Assembly (NCBI RefSeq): GCF_002735705.1
Contig: NZ_PDZL01000020.1
Span: forward strand, 1 to 64,000
Reading direction: 5' to 3'
Origin: Janthinobacterium sp. BJB426
GTDB lineage: Bacteria; Pseudomonadota; Gammaproteobacteria; Burkholderiales; Burkholderiaceae_D
Length of the DNA stretch: 64,000 nucleotides
Both the position numbers and the translations under genes were made by a program. The stretch's first letter is position 1; every line of letters begins with the position of its first letter. The notes beneath the pieces were generated by a model that was not told where the DNA came from, ran no database searches, and worked only from the letters and a program-made list of their open reading frames with translations. This document shows, piece by piece, positions 42,945-50,457 of this stretch.

Positions 42945-43245
42945 GTACGCTCACAAAATATTCCAGTTGCCGATGCAGACGGTTTTACCCCTGTATCGTG
43001 CGATTCGACTATACACCAAGCGGCGCTTTCGGGTTTTTTGCCGCGCGCCACGGACCGGTTTTGCCTATGGTGCGATGCCTGCAGACTAAGTGCTGATGCA
43101 CATCTTGCCCACGAATGTTTCCAGAAATCGATATCTGTTTTTTAGCGCAAACGGGAATCGAATCTAAGCATATTACGAAAAATTCGTTTCTTTTCCGGCC
43201 GGAATTTTAGACTATGTCTATCTATTCTCACAACAAGAGTTCAAC
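42945..43245. promoter_or_regulatory. Intergenic region upstream of the sulfate-binding protein gene
   Basis: 301 bases between divergent genes, AT-rich near the right. Two repeats lie close to the gene: ACGAA-AAA-TTCGT (43175-43187) and the perfect palindrome TTCCGGCCGGAA (43193-43204). They could be regulator sites for sulfur control (a CysB/Cbl-type factor is the usual one), but no known box is recognised. Confidence 0.4.
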
Positions 43246-44301
43246 ATGCCCCATTCCAACGCCGTATCGACTGCCGCAGCAACGCTCACCCAACGCTCGC
43301 GCCGCTGGTTCCTGGCCAGCGCCCTGGCCGCTTCCGCTGCCGCCATGAGCCTGCCGATGGCCGCCAGCGCCGCCGAACCCGTGGTCTTGCTGAACGCGTC
43401 CTACGACGTGATGCGCGAACTGTTCAAGGACGTGAATCCCGCATTTATTGCTGATTGGAAAGCCAAAACAGGCGAAACCATCACCATCAAGCAATCGCAC
43501 GGCGGCTCCAGCAAACAGGCGCGCTCCGTCGCCGATGGCCTGGAAGCGTCCGTCGTGACCATGAACCAGGCGAATGACATCGATATCCTCGTCGACCGCG
43601 GCCTCGTGGTGGCCGACTGGGCCAAGAAATTCCCGAACAATGCGGCGCCGTTTTACTCGACCATGGTGTACCTGGTACGCAAAGGCAACCCGAAACACAT
43701 CAAGGATTGGGATGACCTGGCCAAGCCCGGCATCAAGGTCATCGTGCCGAACCCGAAAACCTCGGGCAATGGCCGCTACACCTACCTGGCGGCGTGGGGT
43801 TATGCCGTGAAAAAAGGCGGCAGCGAAGCGCAGGCGCGCGACCTCGTCACCAAGCTGTTCAAGAACGTGCCCGTGCTGGACGGCGGCGGCCGCGGCGCCA
43901 CCACCACCTTCACCCAGCGTGAAATCGGCGACGTGCTGGTGACGTTTGAAAACGAAGTGCAACTGGTGCGCGCCGAATTCGGCGACAACTTTGAAGTGGT
44001 GTATCCAAGCATCTCCATTTTGGCCGAGTCGCCGGTGGCCGTCGTCGACAAGGTCGTCGACCGCCGCGGCATCCGCAAGGAAGCCACGGCCTACCTGCAA
44101 TACCTGTACTCGGAACCAGGCCAGGAACTGGTCGCCAAGCATTATTTGCGCCCCCGTTCGGCTGCAGTGGCCAAGAAATACGCGGCCAGCTTCAAGCCGA
44201 TCACCCTGTTTACCATCGATGACGTCTTTGGCGGCTGGAAACAGGCGCAAAAGAAACACTTTGACGATGGCGGCGAGTTCGACAAGATTTATCAGAAGTA
44301 A
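43246..44301 (+). CDS. sbp: Periplasmic sulfate-binding protein (Sbp/CysP type)
   Basis: Binds sulfate or thiosulfate for an ABC importer. The 351-residue product starts with a signal that carries a Tat-like motif (SRRWFL) and ends near AASAAEPV. Mature regions typical of Sbp: LLNASYDVMRELFKDVNPAF, IKQSHGGSSKQARSVADGLE, TMNQANDIDILVDRG, PKTSGNGRYTYLAAWGYA and GGRGATTTFTQREIGDVLVT. No permease or ATPase genes lie next to it, so the partner transporter is elsewhere. Confidence 0.93.
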   Translation: MPHSNAVSTAAATLTQRSRRWFLASALAASAAAMSLPMAASAAEPVVLLNASYDVMRELFKDVNPAFIADWKAKTGETITIKQSHGGSSKQARSVADGLEASVVTMNQANDIDILVDRGLVVADWAKKFPNNAAPFYSTMVYLVRKGNPKHIKDWDDLAKPGIKVIVPNPKTSGNGRYTYLAAWGYAVKKGGSEAQARDLVTKLFKNVPVLDGGGRGATTTFTQREIGDVLVTFENEVQLVRAEFGDNFEVVYPSISILAESPVAVVDKVVDRRGIRKEATAYLQYLYSEPGQELVAKHYLRPRSAAVAKKYAASFKPITLFTIDDVFGGWKQAQKKHFDDGGEFDKIYQK

Positions 44302-44318
44302 GTTTGCGCCATATCAAC

Positions 44319-44346
44319 AAAAAACCGGGACTTGTCCCGGTTTTTT
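44319..44346 (+). terminator. Intrinsic terminator after the sulfate-binding protein gene
   Basis: AAAAAACCGGGA-CTTG-TCCCGGTTTTTT forms a stem with a tetraloop and a T6 run. Confidence 0.9.
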
Positions 44347-44465
44347 CATGTCCGCGCCTGTTTGCGCATATCGATATGCGCATCGATTCGTGGTCAAAAC
44401 TCCGCGCGCGCCGTACTCTGGCCTTGTCGCGCCGCATGGCGTATTACGGGCACAAAGGAAATATC

Positions 44466-44684
44466 ATGGCTATCTCGGAAGTAAATGTACGCAACCAGTT
44501 TCGCGGCAAGATCAAGGAAATCATCTTTGGCCCCGTGGTGTCGGAAGTGGACGTGGAAACGCCGCACGGCATCGTCACCTCGGTCATCACCTCGCGCTCG
44601 ATCAAGGATCTGGACTTGAAAGTGGGCAGCGAAGTCATCGCTCTGGTGAAATCGACGGAAGTGTCGATCGCCAAGATCCAGTAA
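44466..44684 (+). CDS. Mop/TOBE-domain molybdate-binding protein
   Basis: A 72-residue protein consisting of one Mop domain (VRNQFRGKIKEIIFGPVVSE, then VTSVITSRSIKDLDLKVGSE). Such molbindins hold molybdate or tungstate in the cytosol as small oligomers. AAAGGA lies just before ATG 44466. It is separated from the sulfate-binding gene by a terminator, so it has its own promoter. Sulfate and molybdate are chemically similar, which may be why the two genes lie together. Confidence 0.88.
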   Translation: MAISEVNVRNQFRGKIKEIIFGPVVSEVDVETPHGIVTSVITSRSIKDLDLKVGSEVIALVKSTEVSIAKIQ

Positions 44685-44701
44685 GCGTTATCTGCCCACT
44701 G

Positions 44702-44738
44702 ACGCCGCGCCCCTTGCCATCCGGCAGCGGCGCGGCGT
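44702..44738. terminator. Possible bidirectional terminator between mop and dsrE-like genes
   Basis: ACGCCGCGCC (44702-44711) pairs fully with GGCGCGGCGT (44729-44738) around a 17-base loop, between two convergent genes. The following T-run is short. Confidence 0.55.
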
Positions 44739-44743
44739 TTGCA

Positions 44744-45172
44744 TCAGGGCTTGATATACGCATACCCTTCCTGCCACTGCAAGCGGCTCAACTCGGCCAC
44801 GCCCGAGGGCACGATGATGGCTTCGGGCAGCACACGCTGGCGGTCGATGTTGCGTCCTTGCAAGGTGTTATTGCAAACGCGAAAGCTCACGCCACGCTTG
44901 GCCAGCTCGCGCACCACTGCGTCATACGGATTGCCATTCTTGTCGATGGCGCCATCGAGCAGAAAATCGATGCCGGGGCCATGCGCGACGAGCACGATGG
45001 TGGCTTGGGGGCTGGCGTCCAGGTGATTGCGGATGTTTTTCAGCGCAGCCGTGGCATTGCTGGCGTCATTGACGTGATACACCACCTTTTCCTCCTTCTG
45101 CGCTGCCGTGGCGGCGGTGCAAGCGAGCAAGGAAAGAAGGATGGCGGAGAACCAGCGGCGCAAGATTGTCAT
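44744..45172 (-). CDS. Secreted DsrE-family protein
   Basis: A 142-residue protein with a Sec signal peptide (hydrophobic 8-22, TAATA before AQKEE) followed by a DsrE/F-like fold (VVYHVNDASNATAALKNIRN; ATIVLVAHGPGIDFLLDG; RGVSFRVCNNTLQGRNI). One Cys (VCNN) lies at the position often conserved in DsrE proteins. Exported DsrE proteins are poorly characterised; a sulfur or redox role is possible. Confidence 0.82.
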   Translation of the reverse strand: MTILRRWFSAILLSLLACTAATAAQKEEKVVYHVNDASNATAALKNIRNHLDASPQATIVLVAHGPGIDFLLDGAIDKNGNPYDAVVRELAKRGVSFRVCNNTLQGRNIDRQRVLPEAIIVPSGVAELSRLQWQEGYAYIKP

Positions 45173-45215
45173 GAGATGTCCATTTCAGTGGCAGATTAAA
45201 AACATTGCCATCATA

Positions 45216-45965
45216 TCAATCTCTGAACAAATACGTAAACGTGCGGCTGACGGGCAGCTTTTCCGTGCTGCCGCGCAGCAGCACCTGCATGCGTTCGGCA
45301 TCGATGCGCTCGGCCGCCTCGATGGCTTTCACGTTGACCATGGTGCCACGGTGGATTTGCCAGAACTGTTCCGGATCGAGGCCGCCCAGCAAATCCTTCA
45401 ACGGCGTGCGCACCAGCGCCTCCGAGCCGGCCAGCACCACACGCGTGTATTTTGTGTCGGCCTGGAAGAACAGCACGTCATTGATGTCGATCAAACGGAT
45501 CTGCTTGCCCACGCTGGCCCTGATCCATTTCAATTTTTCGCGCGGCGGCGCCGGCAGCGCCGCGCGCAGCGATTGCAATAAATTCGCCATGTCGGCCGGC
45601 TGGGCGCCGAGCTTGTCGCGCAGCCGGGCCAGCGCCCGCTGCAGCCGCTCGGCCTGTACGGGTTTCAACAGGTAGTCGACGGCGCCCGCGTCGAAGGCAT
45701 CGACAGCGTACTGGTCGTAGGCCGTGACGAACACGACGTGGGCGCGCTTGCCGATGCGCTCGGCCACTTCCAGGCCCGACAGGCCAGGCATGCGGATGTC
45801 GAGGAAGACCACGTCCGGCTCATGTTCGAGAAAACCGTCCCAGGCATCGTTGCCGTTTTCCGCCACCAGCACGATGCGCGCCTCGGGCCAGGCCAGCGCC
45901 AGCATCGTTTGCAGGCGTTCGCGCATCAGGGGTTCGTCCTCGGCGATCAGGATGGTGGCATTCAT
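45216..45965 (-). CDS. LytTR-type response regulator
   Basis: A 249-residue regulator with a receiver domain (phosphoacceptor D56 in FLDIRMP, acidic pair D10-E11, Lys in LLKPVQ) and a LytTR DNA-binding domain at about 145-249 (IRLIDINDVLFFQADTKYTR; FWQIHRGTMVNVKAIEAAER). It overlaps the upstream kinase gene by 4 bases and forms one operon with it. LytTR regulators bind paired 9-base direct repeats. Confidence 0.93.
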   Translation of the reverse strand: MNATILIAEDEPLMRERLQTMLALAWPEARIVLVAENGNDAWDGFLEHEPDVVFLDIRMPGLSGLEVAERIGKRAHVVFVTAYDQYAVDAFDAGAVDYLLKPVQAERLQRALARLRDKLGAQPADMANLLQSLRAALPAPPREKLKWIRASVGKQIRLIDINDVLFFQADTKYTRVVLAGSEALVRTPLKDLLGGLDPEQFWQIHRGTMVNVKAIEAAERIDAERMQVLLRGSTEKLPVSRTFTYLFRD

Positions 45966-47206
45966 GCGGCAAGTTCCTTGGTATTCATCGGCAATACGAT
46001 CTCGGCGAGCACGCCCTCGTCCTCGCCATTTTGCACGTGCAGGCTGGCAGCGGCTGCGGCCAGCTGCAGCCGGCGGCGCACATTCTCCAGGCCCAGGCCG
46101 CCTCCGGGCGCACTCGCGGCGCCCAGGCCCACACCGCTATCCTGCACGCGCAAGCGCATGGCGCCGTCCGCGTCCAGCAGGGCCGAGACGGCGATCTCGC
46201 CGCCCCGCAGCGATGGCTCGATGCCATGCTTGATGGCGTTTTCCACCAGGGTCAGCAAGATCATGCTGGGCACTTGCATCTGCGCCAGGCCGGGCGGCAA
46301 ATCGAGGCGGAAGGACAGGCGCGTGCCCATGCGTACCTGCATCACTTGCAGATACGCTTGCACCACGTCGAATTCCGTTTGCAGGGGCACCTGGTCGGCG
46401 CGCATCTCGGCCAGGCTGGCGCGCAAGAAGGCGATCAGGTTGGCCGTCAGCGCGGCCGCCTGCACCGCCCCGCTGGCGCCCTGCTCGGCCAGCTGCTGCA
46501 CGGCGCCCAGGGTGTTGAACAGGAAATGCGGTTCGATCTGCGCGCGCAGCAAACGCAGCTGCGATTCGCTCAGCTCGCGCGCCAGACGGTCGCGCTCGGC
46601 ATCCTGCTGCAGCTGCAGGGCCAGCGCCTCGTACTGGCGGTTGCGCCACAGAACGACGATGGTCATCGGTATCATGTAGACCAGCCCGGCCGTCAGCGCG
46701 GCCCAGCCGCCCACGCGCGCACCGCGCTCGATGGCCACGCCGATGGAACTATTACCTTCCAGTATGGCGCGCAGCACGCCAATCGCCACACCGCCCAAGG
46801 CCGGCACCAGCAGTAGCAGCAGCAGCGTCTTGAACTTCTTTTGCGCCAGCTTGCGGTAATTGAACCAGACCCCCAGCACGCCCCAGGCCATCGCCAGGCC
46901 GAGCACATTGCTGAGCACCACGGCCTTGGTCCAGCCCACCTTGTCGGGCAGCAGCAGGTGCAGCACAACGCCGATGATACTGAACAACAGCACCAGCCTG
47001 GCTGCCGCCAGGTAAAAGCCGGCGCCTCGGTACTTGAGCATGAAGGCGTGGAATTGCTGGCGCTCGATCGGCGTCAGGGTGACGAGGCGCAACGCCACCC
47101 AGCGCCGCCAGCCATGCGGCAACTGGGCCGCCGTGTCCGGATGCGCGAGCACCCTGAGGGTTTCATCGTCGTAACAGCGATACCATCCCGCAAATTTTTT
47201 CCACAT
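45962..47206 (-). CDS. LytS/YehU-type sensor histidine kinase
   Basis: Partner of the downstream response regulator. About 414 residues from ATG 47206 (AAGGAG upstream; the frame to 47230 is less likely). It has four predicted membrane helices between about 75 and 200, then a His_kinase domain with the phosphoacceptor His in RAQIEPHFLFNTL, the ATP-binding N box LTLVENAIKHGIEP and the G box GGGLGLENVRRRL. No extracytoplasmic sensing domain is obvious, so a membrane-embedded signal is likely. Confidence 0.9.
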   Translation of the reverse strand: MWKKFAGWYRCYDDETLRVLAHPDTAAQLPHGWRRWVALRLVTLTPIERQQFHAFMLKYRGAGFYLAAARLVLLFSIIGVVLHLLLPDKVGWTKAVVLSNVLGLAMAWGVLGVWFNYRKLAQKKFKTLLLLLLVPALGGVAIGVLRAILEGNSSIGVAIERGARVGGWAALTAGLVYMIPMTIVVLWRNRQYEALALQLQQDAERDRLARELSESQLRLLRAQIEPHFLFNTLGAVQQLAEQGASGAVQAAALTANLIAFLRASLAEMRADQVPLQTEFDVVQAYLQVMQVRMGTRLSFRLDLPPGLAQMQVPSMILLTLVENAIKHGIEPSLRGGEIAVSALLDADGAMRLRVQDSGVGLGAASAPGGGLGLENVRRRLQLAAAAASLHVQNGEDEGVLAEIVLPMNTKELAA

Positions 47207-47622
47207 GCTGCGTTCTCCTTGTCGTCTCAATCAGGCATGAACGCAGTCTACGGCGCCCTTGTTGCAGGGCATAGCGTGGGGCGACGAAGCACGAAGCGAC
47301 AGGCATCAGCGACGAAACGCGCGGCGCCTGCCGGACCATGGCTGCCAATATTGCTGAAATAATACGAAGTTTCCAAGACGAAATCAATAATCGCGCAACA
47401 ATTTTCACTACGGCAAGATTAGCCCCATTTATTTGCCAAATTGGCCGCAACGCCGCTTGTCACGGGCTTATACCGTAGACATCGCTTGATCTTTAATGGT
47501 ATTGTTTAAGCTTGGCAAATATTGCCTCCGAGATACACGCCGCGTCCCCGCGCGGCCCGTTTCCGGATTTGCGCGCAGCGCCCACGATGGCGCCCCAAAA
47601 CTGCTTTCCCACATACAATCCC
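47207..47622. promoter_or_regulatory. Intergenic region between the kinase and PBP7-like genes
   Basis: 416 bases if the downstream ATG is at 47623. TAGACA (47476-47481) and TATTGT (47500-47505), 18 bases apart, are a possible sigma-70 promoter for the peptidase. I see nothing else definite. Confidence 0.35.
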
Positions 47623-48501
47623 ATGCTCAAAAAAATGTTCGCCGCGGTGCTGATGACGCTTTCGACAGCGGCCATCGCCGTGCCCTTCGGTTCCCAGTCG
47701 ATACTGGTGGTCGAAGACGGCACAGGCAAAGTCTTGCTTGAAAAAAATTCCAACGTGGTGGTACCCATCGCCTCGCTGACCAAACTCATGACGGCCATGG
47801 TCGTGCTCGACTCCAAGGCGAATATGCAGGAAGAGATCAGCATCGACCGCGAGGATGTCGACACCCTGAAACACAGCACCTCGCGCGTGCCCGTGGGCGC
47901 CACCCTGAGCCGCCACGACGTGCTGCAACTGGCGCTGATGTCATCCGACAACCGCGCCGCCGCCTCGCTGGCGCGCACCTTCCCCGGCGGCCCGACCGCG
48001 TTTGCCGTGGCCGTCAACGCCAAGATCAAGGCCCTGGGCATGCGCCAGACCGTGATCGAAGAGCCGACGGGCCTGTCGCCGAACAATCAGTCGACGGCGG
48101 CGGATCTCGTCAAAATGGCCGTGGCCGCCTCGCGCTACCCGGAAATCAGCCGCATCACGACGGACTCGAAGGACATCATCCAGATCAAGGGCCGCGACGT
48201 GGAATACCACAACACGAACCGCCTGGTGGGCGCCAAGGGCTGGGATATCGGCCTGTCGAAAACGGGCTATACGAATGAAGCGGGCCGCTGCCTGATCATG
48301 CGCATCAAGTCGGCCGGCAAGTTCGCCACCATGATCCTGCTCAACGCGCGCGCCAATTCCGTGCGCGCCATGGACGCCGTCAACATCCGCCGCATGCTTG
48401 CGGCCGAGAACGGCATCGAAGAACCGAAAGTGATGCGCGCCTCGGTCAGCCGGCACAAGAAGGCGCCGGCGAAACCTGGTAAACGCCGCCGCGCCCGCTG
48501 A
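47623..48501 (+). CDS. pbpG: D-alanyl-D-alanine endopeptidase, PBP7-like
   Basis: Low-molecular-mass penicillin-binding protein that cuts D,D-crosslinks in the periplasm. The 292-residue product from ATG 47623 has a short Sec signal (MLKKMFAAVLMTLSTAAIA), then the serine-peptidase set: S51-x-x-K54 (SLTK), S108-D-N110 and KTG (213-215). The basic C-terminal tail (RHKKAPAKPGKRRRAR) may bind membrane or nucleic acid. The frame extends to 47512, but no signal peptide would then be at the start. Confidence 0.85.
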   Translation: MLKKMFAAVLMTLSTAAIAVPFGSQSILVVEDGTGKVLLEKNSNVVVPIASLTKLMTAMVVLDSKANMQEEISIDREDVDTLKHSTSRVPVGATLSRHDVLQLALMSSDNRAAASLARTFPGGPTAFAVAVNAKIKALGMRQTVIEEPTGLSPNNQSTAADLVKMAVAASRYPEISRITTDSKDIIQIKGRDVEYHNTNRLVGAKGWDIGLSKTGYTNEAGRCLIMRIKSAGKFATMILLNARANSVRAMDAVNIRRMLAAENGIEEPKVMRASVSRHKKAPAKPGKRRRAR

Positions 48502-49434
48502 TTATTTCGCTTGCCGGTTGGTCATCACCACGCCGGCAATCGTCACCGCGCCGCCCACCAGCATCGAAACCAGCACGGGTTCGCCCAACAGCACTGCCGC
48601 CAGCACGATGCCGAATACGGGCACGAGGTTGTTGAACACGGCCGTGCGCGACGGACCCAGCGCTTTCACGCCCTCGTAATACCAGACAAAGCCGATTACC
48701 GTGCCGAACACGCCCAGGTAGCCGATGGCGGCCCACACTTGCCAGCCAAAGCTGTGCCATGGCACGTTCGGGAATTCCACCACCGCGCCCACCAGCAAAA
48801 AGGCCAGGCCCCACATCGACGCATACGTGGTGGCGGCAATCGGGCTCAAGCCCTTCAGCGCGACCCGGCCGATCAGGGTGTAGGCGGCCCAGCTGGAAAT
48901 ACCGCAAAACATGAACACTTCGCCCATGCCGATGCCGCCGCCCGTGCCATGCAGCACGCCGGCCAAGTCGCCGCGCGTGATGACGATGGCCGTGCCGCAA
49001 AACGCCAGCATGATGCCCAGCCACTTGAAGGAACCGAGCCGTTCGCGGAACAGGAAGGCCGAGGCCAGCGCCGTGACGATCGGGTTCAGGGCCACGAACA
49101 GAGCCGTGCGCCCCGCCGGCATGCGCGACAGGGCCGCCAGGAAGCACAGGTTGTACAGAAAGATGCCCGTCAGGCCAAGCGCGGCCGTCGTCATCAGCTG
49201 CTTGCGGTCCAGGCGCGGCAAGCCGCCTTCGAGTTTCCACGCCAGCACGAGCAGCAACAGCACGGCCACGCCGAAGCGTCCGCTGGCCGCCGTCATCGGA
49301 GGCATCTGCTGCGCCAGCACGCGGCCGGCGATAAAGGTACCGCCCCAGAACAGGGCGACGAAAATCAGTTTGAGATAGACGAGCGGCGATTGCACGGAAG
49401 GCAAGGCGGCGGAAGGTATGGCGGTAGTGCGCAT
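48502..49434 (-). CDS. EamA/DMT-family membrane transporter
   Basis: About 310 residues from ATG 49434 (AGGA upstream). Ten hydrophobic helices form two EamA repeats (LKLIFVALFWGGTFIAGRVL; FMFCGISSWAAYTLIGRVAL). Members export small metabolites such as amino acids. The gene is divergent from a LysR regulator across a 109-base operator-bearing region, and convergent, stop to stop, with the PBP gene. Confidence 0.9.
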   Translation of the reverse strand: MRTTAIPSAALPSVQSPLVYLKLIFVALFWGGTFIAGRVLAQQMPPMTAASGRFGVAVLLLLVLAWKLEGGLPRLDRKQLMTTAALGLTGIFLYNLCFLAALSRMPAGRTALFVALNPIVTALASAFLFRERLGSFKWLGIMLAFCGTAIVITRGDLAGVLHGTGGGIGMGEVFMFCGISSWAAYTLIGRVALKGLSPIAATTYASMWGLAFLLVGAVVEFPNVPWHSFGWQVWAAIGYLGVFGTVIGFVWYYEGVKALGPSRTAVFNNLVPVFGIVLAAVLLGEPVLVSMLVGGAVTIAGVVMTNRQAK

Positions 49435-49456
49435 GGAAAGTCCTATGATATCGCTT

Positions 49457-49474
49457 GTACAGCGGACGCTGTAC
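49457..49474. promoter_or_regulatory. Inverted repeat in the exporter/LysR intergenic region
   Basis: GTACAGC-GGAC-GCTGTAC is a perfect 7+7 inverted repeat, 23 bases upstream of the exporter ATG. Confidence 0.5.
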
Positions 49475-49508
49475 ATATATATTAATACTAATATTAACTC
49501 ATGAAATA

Positions 49509-49524
49509 ATGAGCAAATACTCAT
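49509..49524. promoter_or_regulatory. LysR-type operator half-site pair
   Basis: ATGAG-N6-CTCAT is a 5+5 inverted repeat centred 27 bases before the LysR ATG. Size and position fit an autoregulatory LysR box, although the spacing is T-N12-A rather than T-N11-A. Confidence 0.45.
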
Positions 49525-49543
49525 ATCTCAAAGAAACCACACC

Positions 49544-50443
49544 ATGACCTTCACGCAACTGGAAATCTTTACCCTGGTAGCCGAACTGCACGGTTTTTCC
49601 GCCGCCGCCGCGCAGCTGGGCATCAGCCAGTCAGCCGTCTCGCATGCCTTGAAAGCGCTGGAAAAGGAGATGGGCGTTGACCTCATCGTGCGCCACCAGG
49701 CCTCGGCCGAACTGACCGATGTGGGCCGCCAACTGCTCGTGCGTGCGCGCGAAATCCTCGGTTTGTCGGAAGCCATGCGCCAGGAAGCGGCCGACGTGCT
49801 GGGCCAGCGCCAGGGCACCCTGCGCATCGGCTCCTTCGGCCCGACGTCGTCGTTGAATCTGCTGCCGGCCATCACGGCGCAATTTCGCCTGCGCTATCCG
49901 GGCATCGACCTGCGCATCGACGAGGGCGCAGACCATGAAGTGGTGCAGTGGATACGCGAACGCAGGGTCGACGTCGGCTTCGTCGTGCTGCCCGACGAGC
50001 GTTTCGATACGGCGCCGCTGGTGGAAGACCAGATGATGGCGCTGGTGCCGCGCAGCCATGCGCTGGCCAGCGAAACGTCCATCACCCTGGCGCAGTTGTG
50101 CGAAGGTCCGTTCATCATGTCCGAAGCGGGATGCGCCTGCCTGATCGAACCGCTGTTCGCCAACGCGGGCTTGCAGCCGAACGTGCCCTACCGCATCAGC
50201 CAGGTGATCACCATCCTCGACATGGTCAGCCGCGGCGACGGCCTGTCCATCGTGGCCGAACTGGCCCTGCCGCAGCGCCTGCGCGAACAGTATCCGGAGC
50301 TGGTCGCCCTGCCGTTAAACCCGCCCGTCAGCCGCAAGGTGGGCCTGGCCGTGCGCGACCGGCGCCAGAACACGCCCGCCACCAACGCTTTTTTCGAGGT
50401 GGCGAAACAGATGGCGCCGACCCTGGCGCCCCGCCGCGCTTGA
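49544..50443 (+). CDS. LysR-family transcriptional regulator
   Basis: A 299-residue regulator with an N-terminal winged helix-turn-helix (FSAAAAQLGISQSAVSHALK, then ALEKEMGVDLIVR) and an effector-binding domain that starts GTLRIGSFGPTSSLNLLPAI. Divergent from the EamA exporter, which it probably controls together with itself. Convergent with the chemoreceptor gene. Confidence 0.93.
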   Translation: MTFTQLEIFTLVAELHGFSAAAAQLGISQSAVSHALKALEKEMGVDLIVRHQASAELTDVGRQLLVRAREILGLSEAMRQEAADVLGQRQGTLRIGSFGPTSSLNLLPAITAQFRLRYPGIDLRIDEGADHEVVQWIRERRVDVGFVVLPDERFDTAPLVEDQMMALVPRSHALASETSITLAQLCEGPFIMSEAGCACLIEPLFANAGLQPNVPYRISQVITILDMVSRGDGLSIVAELALPQRLREQYPELVALPLNPPVSRKVGLAVRDRRQNTPATNAFFEVAKQMAPTLAPRRA

Positions 50444-50457
50444 AAGTCCAAAAGAGC

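Noticed and set aside
48446..49240. 264-codon minus-strand frame overlapping the EamA gene
   Set aside because: Out-of-frame shadow; the EamA frame has ten clear membrane helices.
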